DNA of 5,182 nucleotides. Source: Planctomycetota bacterium (GTDB taxonomy: Bacteria; Planctomycetota; Brocadiia; JAJRTI01). The notes below the pieces were generated by a model. That model did no database searches. It was not told where the DNA came from and was given only the letters and a program-made list of their open reading frames with translations. The position numbers were made by a program, and so were the translations under genes. How positions within the stretch are numbered: the first letter of the stretch is position 1; each line of letters starts with the position of its first letter. The stretch covers positions 1 through 5,182 of the forward strand of contig JAJRTI010000605.1 in assembly GCA_024278415.1 (NCBI GenBank). Reading direction: 5' to 3'. Shown piece by piece: positions 1-5,182 of this stretch.

Positions 1-2253
1 ATCGAGCCGGCCGGCCCGGCCTTGGAAGCGATCGTGGCCGAGGAGGAGAAGCTCTACGGCGCCGGCGCGCTCATCGAGGACAAGGACATGGTCCAGGCCG
101 ACGAAGCATTCGCGGCCAGGCGGGCCGCGTACCAGGCCGCGATGGACGCCTTTCGGGCCAAGGCCGGCACGCAGGAGGCCACGCTCGTCAAGGCGATCGG
201 GGAAGCCGTCGCCGTGCTCGATCCGTATCTTCTTAGCCCAGGCCTCACGACGGTCCAGGCGTCGCGCTACAACGAGATGGTGGTGCTGACACGCGTGCTC
301 AAGCGCCTGGCCCGGGCACCTGTCGGCCCGGCCGCGCCGGTCCGGGCCAAGGCGGCCTCCGCCCCGGTGATCGACCACAAGCCCGGCGTGCGCAAGCCCC
401 GGCCCGGCACCGTCACGATCACGCGCATCCGATCCGACAAGGTGCGCTACGACGAGAACGACCGGGCTCAGACGCGCGTGGCCGTAGCGAACACGGCCGA
501 CCGGGCCATCGCCGGCGCGCTGGCGGCCCGGATGATCGTGGACCTGGACACCACGCGGCCGCTTGCCCGAACGGGCTTCACGATCGGTGCGGGCCAGACG
601 CGCCAGTGGGCGTTTTCCTATAACGTCGGCCCGGAGACGTACGGCCGGGCGATCGAGGTCGAGTTCATCGACAAGAACGGCGCGCGCCTCGATCACTGGC
701 AGGAGTATTACGCGGTGGCGGCCGAGTATTTCCGGGTCCATCAGCAGACCGGCGCCGGCCCGAACAAGCTGTACAAGGTGGACCCGTGGGTGACCTATTA
801 CACCCTGAAACACTACCACGCCAACGAGCCGACCGACGCCGGCCCCCAGAAGTTCGACGCCGAGGTCATCATCAGCGGCCAGGCCGGCTACCGGGTCAAC
901 CAGGCGGCGCGCCAGGCCCGGATCGACCGCGACAAGAAGCGGGGCATCCCGAGCACCTTCTACCAGAGAGCCTTCTGCGGCCAGATGGGCTACGAGGTCG
1001 TGCGTCGGCATCCGGAGTTTGCGCTGTACGACGCGAACGGCCAGTTCGCCGTGGATCCGGTCTACGGCGGTTACCCCAACCCCATGGAGTTGGCCAGCCC
1101 GCTGGAGGTCGGCCCGAAGCGCAAGAGCCTGACCATCAAGCCCTACCTGGACCGGCTCTACACGCCGTGGCAGCACGTGATCGGCAACTGGGCGCTGGAG
1201 GACACCGTGGTCTTCCAGGCCAAGTGCGTGAAGGCCTACGCGAAGTTGAAACATTTCGGCGGGGTCTACGTGGATGGCAACATGGGCGTGGCCAAGGGCT
1301 ATGCGTTCGACGGCAAGCCGAACGTGCGGGAGGGCACGCCGGAGGAGTTCGCGAGGCTCAACGCGCGCAACCACAAGCTGTTCTCCGAGATCCTCAAGGC
1401 GGACGACCCGAATTTCGGCACGTGGTACAACTGGGGATATGACACACAACTGGTGTGGCTCGTCAAGGGCCTGACGCAATGCTATGGCAGCGGTTTCGAG
1501 GGCGACGCGAACGACGCGTCCATCCGAACCGCGCTCAGCTACCGGAACGTGATGGTGCTCTCCGAGAACCAGCGCATTCTCACGTCCAAGCAGGGAACCT
1601 GTTCCTATCCCCCGAAGCTCTTGGCCATGCTGCTGCGTCAGCGCGACTTCATCGTGCAGAAGTATGGGGGCAACACGCTCATCGGCTACAACTTCCTGAA
1701 CATGCCCGCGGACGACCCGGGTCCGACCAAGTGGGCCTGGCCGACCGTGAACTACTTCACGGCCCTGTTGATCGCGACCCAGCAGCACCACGCCGGCGGG
1801 TTCTATCCGAGCTATCGGCCGGGGTTGCAGTTCATGACGCGCTACTCGAGGTTCATCTGGGCTCGCGACATCAAGGCCGTGCCCGTGGCGGACGTGGAGA
1901 AGAAAATCGAGCTTCAGAGCCCGGAGAAGCTCTGGTGGAAGCGGCTGGTGTACCGGCGCGCGAGGAAAGACGGGTACGACCTGATTGTGCACCTAGTGCG
2001 CATCCCCCCGACCAAACAATGGGACATCAATTGGGCCAACGAGCCGGCGCCGCTGAAGGGCGCCACGATGACGGTGGACCTCGGGCCTCTGGTGCTTCAG
2101 ACGGCGCAGGCTTGTCGGCCGTACCATTTCGAGGAACCGCAGCAGGTGGTGCAAGAGTCGCTCAGCCCCAGCGCGACGTCTGGGAAGGTCACGGCCGCCA
2201 TACCGCCCTTCCGCTATCACACCATGCTCGTGTTCCGCTTGAAACGAAAGTAG
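1..2253 (+). CDS. Putative TIM-barrel glycoside hydrolase (GH66-like fold), 5'-partial
   Basis: The frame is open from base 1 to the TAG at 2251-2253, giving 750 visible residues. The first candidate start inside the window is a TTG at 22 with no ribosome binding site, so the true start is probably upstream. Counting from base 1, residues about 10-107 are helical and rich in Ala/Glu, and 108-133 form a Pro/Ala linker. Residues 134-245 look like a beta-sandwich, about 255-650 like a TIM barrel rich in Trp/Tyr/Asp, and the rest like a small beta domain ending in a basic tail. Strand-end motifs GGVYVDGN (Asp codon 1273-1275) and VMVLSEN (Glu codon 1564-1566) are the best catalytic acid candidates. 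IPPTKQWDINW near 2002-2034 resembles the segment after the barrel in GH66-like enzymes. Family assignment is from memory of fold and motif layout and is tentative; an uncharacterised glycosidase family is equally possible. It probably cleaves a polysaccharide, substrate unknown. Localisation cannot be judged without the N-terminus. Confidence 0.7.
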   Translation: MEPAGPALEAIVAEEEKLYGAGALIEDKDMVQADEAFAARRAAYQAAMDAFRAKAGTQEATLVKAIGEAVAVLDPYLLSPGLTTVQASRYNEMVVLTRVLKRLARAPVGPAAPVRAKAASAPVIDHKPGVRKPRPGTVTITRIRSDKVRYDENDRAQTRVAVANTADRAIAGALAARMIVDLDTTRPLARTGFTIGAGQTRQWAFSYNVGPETYGRAIEVEFIDKNGARLDHWQEYYAVAAEYFRVHQQTGAGPNKLYKVDPWVTYYTLKHYHANEPTDAGPQKFDAEVIISGQAGYRVNQAARQARIDRDKKRGIPSTFYQRAFCGQMGYEVVRRHPEFALYDANGQFAVDPVYGGYPNPMELASPLEVGPKRKSLTIKPYLDRLYTPWQHVIGNWALEDTVVFQAKCVKAYAKLKHFGGVYVDGNMGVAKGYAFDGKPNVREGTPEEFARLNARNHKLFSEILKADDPNFGTWYNWGYDTQLVWLVKGLTQCYGSGFEGDANDASIRTALSYRNVMVLSENQRILTSKQGTCSYPPKLLAMLLRQRDFIVQKYGGNTLIGYNFLNMPADDPGPTKWAWPTVNYFTALLIATQQHHAGGFYPSYRPGLQFMTRYSRFIWARDIKAVPVADVEKKIELQSPEKLWWKRLVYRRARKDGYDLIVHLVRIPPTKQWDINWANEPAPLKGATMTVDLGPLVLQTAQACRPYHFEEPQQVVQESLSPSATSGKVTAAIPPFRYHTMLVFRLKRK

Positions 2254-2257
2254 GAAG
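2252..2257 (+). promoter_or_regulatory. Ribosome binding site in front of the GH78 relic ORF
   Basis: AGGAAG overlaps the stop codon of the upstream gene and lies 5 bases before the ATG at 2263. This is a good Shine-Dalgarno position. It suggests that 2263 was, or still is, a genuine translation start coupled to the upstream gene, and that the short frame after it is not random. Confidence 0.45.
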
Positions 2258-2262
2258 CAGGC

Positions 2263-2407
2263 ATGTCCATGTCGCGTGCCGAGTGTTGTCAAGGCGCGGG
2301 CCAGGCCACGGACCTGCGCTGCGAGTACCTGCGCGATCCGTTGGGGATGCCCCAGACTGAGCTGGACGGTTTGTAGTGCTGTGCCCGAACAGGAGCAGAC
2401 CGCAGCC
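2263..2407 (+). pseudogene. Frameshifted N-terminal relic of a classical GH78 alpha-L-rhamnosidase
   Basis: From the ATG at 2263 one frame reads 37 codons to a TAG at 2374-2376 and contains LRCEYLRDPLGM (2314-2349). The next frame (+1) then reads PRLSWTV (2351-2371), followed by EQEQTAA up to 2407. Classical GH78 rhamnosidases open with L-R-C/V-E-Y-x-x-x-P-L-G-I-D, a few residues, P-R-L/F-S-W, and later a QTAY motif, so both halves match one N-terminus split across two frames. The shift falls at CCCC (2350-2353). About four or five residues usually present between PLG and PRLSW are also missing, and after QTAA the rest of the usual N-terminal domain is absent. The large ORF of the second frame is open back through this stretch, so an automatic caller could start it at the GTG at 2276. 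Its first 44 residues would then be part relic. Alternatives are a sequencing indel in the C run, or a translated 37-residue leader ORF. The family call for the motif is from memory. Confidence 0.5.
2391..2395 (+). promoter_or_regulatory. Ribosome binding site supporting the ATG at 2408
   Basis: AGGAG lies 12 bases before the ATG at 2408, slightly farther than the usual optimum. It supports this ATG over the GTG at 2276, which has no purine-rich motif at a suitable distance. The site lies 14 bases after the stop at 2376, so translation of the second large gene could also be helped by ribosomes that terminate there and reinitiate. Confidence 0.4.
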
Positions 2408-4849
2408 ATGAGAAACGAGTCGTTGCAGAAGTCAGTGATATGGATTCCCCTGCCGGCCGAAGAAACACCGCGTGCAATGTGCGTTGCCTATCGAAAGCAA
2501 TTCACGGCCGCGGCAGAGCCAACCAAGGCCCCATTGCACATTTTCGCCGATTCTCGATATCTCCTTTGGGTCAACGGCGAATACGTCTTGCGTGGACCGA
2601 GTCGCTTTCATCCGAAGCGGCCGGAGTACGACTCGGTGGACGTGGCGAGGTGGCTGAAAAAGGGCTCCAACGTGCTAGCGGTGCTGGTTCAAGCCGGCCT
2701 GTCCGGCCGGCGATTCATGAAGCACGCGCCAGGATTGGCCGTGCGGCTGGAAGTCGAAGACGCCGCGGGAAATGCTCTTCACCTGGTCACGGATTCGAGT
2801 TGGCGGGCGAGTCGTGACACGCGATTCTTGCCGCCCGTGAACCTGGCGAGCTGCGTGGCAGACAACATTGACGCCGGCCGCGAAAAGACGGATTGGGTGC
2901 TGCCGGAATTCGATGACTCGGCGTGGGAGTTCGCCGCGCCTACGGACGGCGCGCAATGGGGGCCGTTTCGCCCCCGCTCGATTCCTTTGCTGCGCGAGAC
3001 CGAAATTCCGCCGGCCGCGATCGTGCAACTGAACGAGGGGACAGAAACGGACGACGCGCGTCGCCCCCTGCCCGACGCGCGGCCTCTTGAACTGCGCGCC
3101 CCGGCCGAAATCGTCATCGACGCTGGCCAAATGGTTCTCGCCTATTATGTCCTCGATTTCGAGGCCGAGCAGGGAACTCACCTTCAGGTCACGCCCGCTC
3201 AAAGGCGTTCGAACGGAATCCTCCTCTGGAGTCACGGTTTTCTCGGCACGGCCAACTATCGAGCCCGGTCCGGGCGGCAAACGTATATGAGCACCGACAC
3301 CTATGGATTCAGGTATCTGCACCTCAAGCTGAACTCGGGCAAAATGCGCTTGCACGGTGTGCGAGTCGTCAATCGCCTTTATCCCTTTGACCGCCTGGGG
3401 CGTTTCCAATCGAACGATTCCATGCTGAACGAGCTTTGGGACATGGCCATCCACACCGCCCAACTCAACAGCGAAGACGGCTGCGTGGACGGCTGCGAGC
3501 GGGGCGAGTGGATGACCGCCTATATCGATTATCCGGTGATCCGCGTCGCCTTTGCCGGTCCGGGACCGGACGGCACGCCTCTTTACAGCGATCCCAGGCT
3601 CATCGCCAACATGCTGCGACGCCTGTCGCTGACCCAGCAGGGCGACGACCTGATGCTGGCGTGCAGCCCGTCGGATCTGCATCGCCGGCCGGAGAATGTC
3701 CACGCGCGCATCGAGGACCATGTTTGCTTTTGGGTTCAAACCCTTCGCCGACATTTCGAAAACACTGGAGACGCCGAGTTGGTCCGCAAACTATGGCCGG
3801 TGTTGGCCAAGCAAATCCAATGGTTCCTGGACCGGCGAACGAAAAGGGGCCTAGTGCATGCGCGGGAGTGGTTTCTGCATTTCGACAATCCCGTGAGTTT
3901 CCAAATGTGCGAGGGAACCACGCTGAACGCCATGATCTATCGAGCGTTCGAGGACGCCGCCTATCTGGCGAAGACATTGGGCCGGCAAGAGCGGGCCCGG
4001 CAGTACGCCGAGGCGGCGGATTCGCTGTATCGCGACTTCAACCGGCATCTGTGGGACGCCACGTCGGGGACGTATTATGCCGGGATCCAAGAAGGGCCAA
4101 AAACGCCCTCCGACTTTTCCCTAAGCTGGGAGCCCAAGAAAGCGAAGGCCTATTTCGCCAACATCAAGCCGGGCCAGAGCGAGTTCCCGCCGACTGTCCA
4201 AGCCGCCCTGATGGCGCTGAATCGAGGCCTTGTGCCGCCCGAGCGTCTCGACTCGGTGCGCCGGTATCTGCTGGCTCACTGCGGCGAGTTGAACAGCCCT
4301 TACAGCCATCTCTTCTTGTTTGAAGAACTGTACAAGATGGACTCTCCGGAAACCGACCAGCAGGTCCTGCAAATCATCCGCAAGCGGTGGCAATCGATGG
4401 TTCAGGCCAAGGACCCGGGAACACTCCGGGAGGGATTCTCCGAGTGCACCTACGTCTGCCACGATTTCGGCGCCATCCCGGCGTCTTTCCTCAGCGAGTA
4501 CGTCCTCGGCGTCCGCATGGACGGCCCCCTCTGGAACAGACGCATTGTTATTGAACCCCGTCTGGGAAATCTGAATCAGGCGAAAGGTGTGGTGGTAACG
4601 AGGTTCGGTCCGGTGCCTGTGTCCTGGAAAAAGGCCGACGACGGCCGAAGCCTGTCGTTTCATTTCCAAATCCCCGCCGGTGTGGAAGCCCGCGCTTCCA
4701 TCCCCAAAGTGTCCGAAAAGCCGACGCTGATCATTAACGGCAAGGCCCTGGTAACACGAGGGGAAACGAAAGGACAGGTGGAATTAGGTAATCATTTCGC
4801 TACGATGGAACTCGGTGCCGGAGAATACTCTGGAAAGACTACTCCCTGA
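2408..4849 (+). CDS. GH78-type alpha-L-rhamnosidase-like protein, (alpha/alpha)6 barrel
   Basis: The 813-residue product is predicted to remove terminal alpha-L-rhamnose from glycans. Start: the ATG at 2408 follows AGGAG, and the protein opens as members of this subgroup do, with a short Trp-Ile segment (SVIWIP, residues 9-14). Residues about 22-105 form a lectin-like beta-sandwich with ADSRYLLWVNGEYV, typical of the rhamnosidase N domain. About 120-235 form a second beta region, and about 245-340 a third that ends in GFRYLHLKL. The helical catalytic barrel spans about 345-710, and a C-terminal beta-sandwich (IVIEPRLGNL, VVVTRFGPVPVSW) runs to about 810. The acid block is DGCERGEWM with Asp361, Glu364, Glu367 and Asp374. 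The second catalytic region is TLREGFSE (Glu675, Glu679), followed by HDFGA and FLSEYVLGV. The acid block deviates from the classical D-x4-E-x6-D spacing. No signal peptide is visible, so it is either cytoplasmic or lacks its export signal. It follows the upstream hydrolase on the same strand and is probably in the same operon. Its codons look less strictly G/C-ending than those of gene 1. GH78 membership is likely; activity and specificity are inferred. Confidence 0.85.
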   Translation: MRNESLQKSVIWIPLPAEETPRAMCVAYRKQFTAAAEPTKAPLHIFADSRYLLWVNGEYVLRGPSRFHPKRPEYDSVDVARWLKKGSNVLAVLVQAGLSGRRFMKHAPGLAVRLEVEDAAGNALHLVTDSSWRASRDTRFLPPVNLASCVADNIDAGREKTDWVLPEFDDSAWEFAAPTDGAQWGPFRPRSIPLLRETEIPPAAIVQLNEGTETDDARRPLPDARPLELRAPAEIVIDAGQMVLAYYVLDFEAEQGTHLQVTPAQRRSNGILLWSHGFLGTANYRARSGRQTYMSTDTYGFRYLHLKLNSGKMRLHGVRVVNRLYPFDRLGRFQSNDSMLNELWDMAIHTAQLNSEDGCVDGCERGEWMTAYIDYPVIRVAFAGPGPDGTPLYSDPRLIANMLRRLSLTQQGDDLMLACSPSDLHRRPENVHARIEDHVCFWVQTLRRHFENTGDAELVRKLWPVLAKQIQWFLDRRTKRGLVHAREWFLHFDNPVSFQMCEGTTLNAMIYRAFEDAAYLAKTLGRQERARQYAEAADSLYRDFNRHLWDATSGTYYAGIQEGPKTPSDFSLSWEPKKAKAYFANIKPGQSEFPPTVQAALMALNRGLVPPERLDSVRRYLLAHCGELNSPYSHLFLFEELYKMDSPETDQQVLQIIRKRWQSMVQAKDPGTLREGFSECTYVCHDFGAIPASFLSEYVLGVRMDGPLWNRRIVIEPRLGNLNQAKGVVVTRFGPVPVSWKKADDGRSLSFHFQIPAGVEARASIPKVSEKPTLIINGKALVTRGETKGQVELGNHFATMELGAGEYSGKTTP

Positions 4850-4970
4850 AGCCATACTGTTCGGCTCGCGGTATGCGATCGGCAAGCGATAACGATTGGA
4901 GCATGATTCTCTCATCGTGGCTGATTGTCGGCGGTGAGTTTTTGATGCACGGGCCGCGCCATTCTCGCCG

Positions 4971-4995
4971 GTAACATTTCAGCCAAGTGCAACAG
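4971..4995 (+). repeat. 25-bp direct repeat, copy 1
   Basis: This copy begins GTAACATTTCAGCC and ends CAACAG. It matches 5043-5067 at 23 of 25 positions, and both differences are transitions (T/C at position 7, G/A at position 19). The copies start 72 bases apart. With only two copies and a 47-base separation it is not a CRISPR array. It could be part of an interspersed repeat or a mobile-element scar. Confidence 0.75.
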
Positions 4996-5002
4996 GGACA
5001 CT

Positions 5003-5037
5003 TTTTAGCGGTACAGGTGGTACACGAATTGCTAAAA
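5003..5037. repeat. 7-bp inverted repeat between the direct repeats
   Basis: TTTTAGC (5003-5009) is perfectly complementary to GCTAAAA (5031-5037), around a 21-base loop that contains GTAC twice (5011-5014 and 5020-5023), itself able to pair. The element lies wholly between the two copies of the direct repeat, giving a nested arrangement. The left arm follows GGGACACT, which is reminiscent of some insertion-sequence ends, but no transposase is present. Confidence 0.45.
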
Positions 5038-5042
5038 TGCTC

Positions 5043-5067
5043 GTAACACTTCAGCCAAGTACAACAG
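5043..5067 (+). repeat. 25-bp direct repeat, copy 2
   Basis: This copy begins GTAACACTTCAGCC and ends CAACAG, differing from 4971-4995 at two positions, both transitions. It is followed immediately by the CCGGTACCGG palindrome at 5068-5077, whereas copy 1 is followed by GGACACT. The shared unit is therefore about 25 bp and does not extend rightwards. Confidence 0.75.
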
Positions 5068-5077
5068 CCGGTACCGG
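5068..5077. repeat. 10-bp perfect palindrome
   Basis: CCGGTACCGG reads identically on both strands and abuts the end of direct-repeat copy 2. It could be a dyad protein-binding site or a boundary of the repeat element. A 10-bp palindrome in GC-rich DNA can also be chance. Confidence 0.4.
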
Positions 5078-5116
5078 AATACTGTCAAAGCCTCCGTGCA
5101 ACGCCGCGTGTTGGGG

Positions 5117-5144
5117 TATCTGAATCCCAACGGGATTCCGGATA
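5117..5144. repeat. Hairpin 1 of a two-hairpin repeat
   Basis: GAATCCC (5122-5128) pairs with GGGATTC (5132-5138) around the loop AAC. After one T/C mismatch (5121 with 5139), C5120-G5140 and TAT (5117-5119) with ATA (5142-5144) extend the stem, with G5141 bulged. There is no T tract, so it does not look like an intrinsic terminator. It is probably part of an interspersed repeat shared with the next hairpin. Confidence 0.6.
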
Positions 5145-5148
5145 TCAG

Positions 5149-5182
5149 CCCAGGGTTCGCGAGCGAAGCTCGCAACCCTGGG
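5149..5182. repeat. Hairpin 2, near-perfect 15-bp stem at the window edge
   Basis: The left arm 5149-5164 (CCCAGGGTTCGCGAGC) pairs with 5168-5182 (GCTCGCAACCCTGGG) around a GAA loop. All bases pair except one bulged C at 5158, giving 15 base pairs. It follows hairpin 1 after four bases. The element reaches the last base of the window, so the repeat may continue. From memory, similar CCCAGGG-type hairpins preceded by a CCCAACGGGATT motif are dispersed in planctomycete genomes; that is recollection, not a search result. Confidence 0.7.

Larger units (their letters stand above)
4850..5182. other. Non-coding 3' region with repeats
   Basis: No convincing gene is present on either strand; reading frames are short and lack ribosome binding sites. 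From 4850 to about 4970 I see nothing beyond a weak 5-bp inverted repeat (4853-4857 with 4872-4876) without a T tract. From 4971 to the window end the DNA is densely repetitive, with a direct repeat pair, an inverted repeat, a palindrome and two hairpins, annotated separately. No clear intrinsic terminator follows the rhamnosidase gene. Confidence 0.7.

Noticed and set aside
786..1442. Plus-strand frame of 218 codons inside gene 1
   Set aside because: Arg/Gly/Pro-rich shadow frame without motifs, fully inside the better-supported gene.
1455..2360. Plus-strand frame of 301 codons overlapping gene 1 and the junction
   Set aside because: It is rich in Arg/Ala/Gly/His and is out of frame with the conserved TIM-barrel motifs. 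It is a shadow of the upstream gene.
2675..3754. Long antisense frame of 359 codons opposite the rhamnosidase gene
   Set aside because: It lies wholly opposite a gene with clear GH78 domain motifs. Its composition is typical of a high-GC shadow frame, and it shows no recognisable domain or RBS.
3436..4323. Plus-strand frame of 295 codons inside the rhamnosidase gene
   Set aside because: Arg-rich shadow composition, and the GH78 catalytic motifs are in the other frame.
4853..4876. Intrinsic terminator after the rhamnosidase gene
   Set aside because: The stem is only 5 bp (CATAC/GTATG) with a 14-base loop and no following T tract.
4944..4973. Short plus-strand ORF starting at ATG 4944
   Set aside because: Only nine codons, no ribosome binding site, and its stop lies within the direct repeat.
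4971..5067. CRISPR array
   Set aside because: There are only two repeat copies, the 47-base spacer itself contains an inverted repeat, and no cas genes are visible.

Overview
The window reads as a carbohydrate-degradation locus from a GC-rich bacterium. The sequence types fit a Planctomycetes or other PVC-superphylum genome, possibly a metagenome contig. That placement is inferred from the enzyme repertoire and from the hairpin-type repeat at the right edge, not from any marker gene.

Layout: (1) 1-2253, plus strand, is the 3' part of a large gene whose start lies left of the window. It encodes a helical segment, a beta-sandwich and a TIM-barrel glycoside-hydrolase-like domain with a small C-terminal beta domain. 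(2) 2254-2407 is a short junction carrying the recognisable but frameshifted N-terminus of a classical GH78 alpha-L-rhamnosidase. The LRCEYLRDPLG block is in one frame and PRLSW is in the next, with the shift at a CCCC run. (3) 2408-4849, plus strand, is a complete 813-residue GH78-type alpha-L-rhamnosidase-like protein of a different architecture that lacks that N-terminal block. (4) 4850-5182 is non-coding. It contains a 25-bp direct repeat in two copies, an inverted repeat between them, a 10-bp palindrome, and two adjacent hairpins, the last running to the window edge.

The two large genes lie on the same strand with only the relic between them and no visible promoter or terminator there. 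They are probably cotranscribed and may act on the same rhamnose-containing glycan. The substrate cannot be read from sequence. I see no defence system, CRISPR array, tRNA or rRNA. The most interesting points are the GH78 relic with its frameshift, the atypical catalytic block of the rhamnosidase, the poorly classified TIM-barrel enzyme, and the structured repeat cluster downstream.
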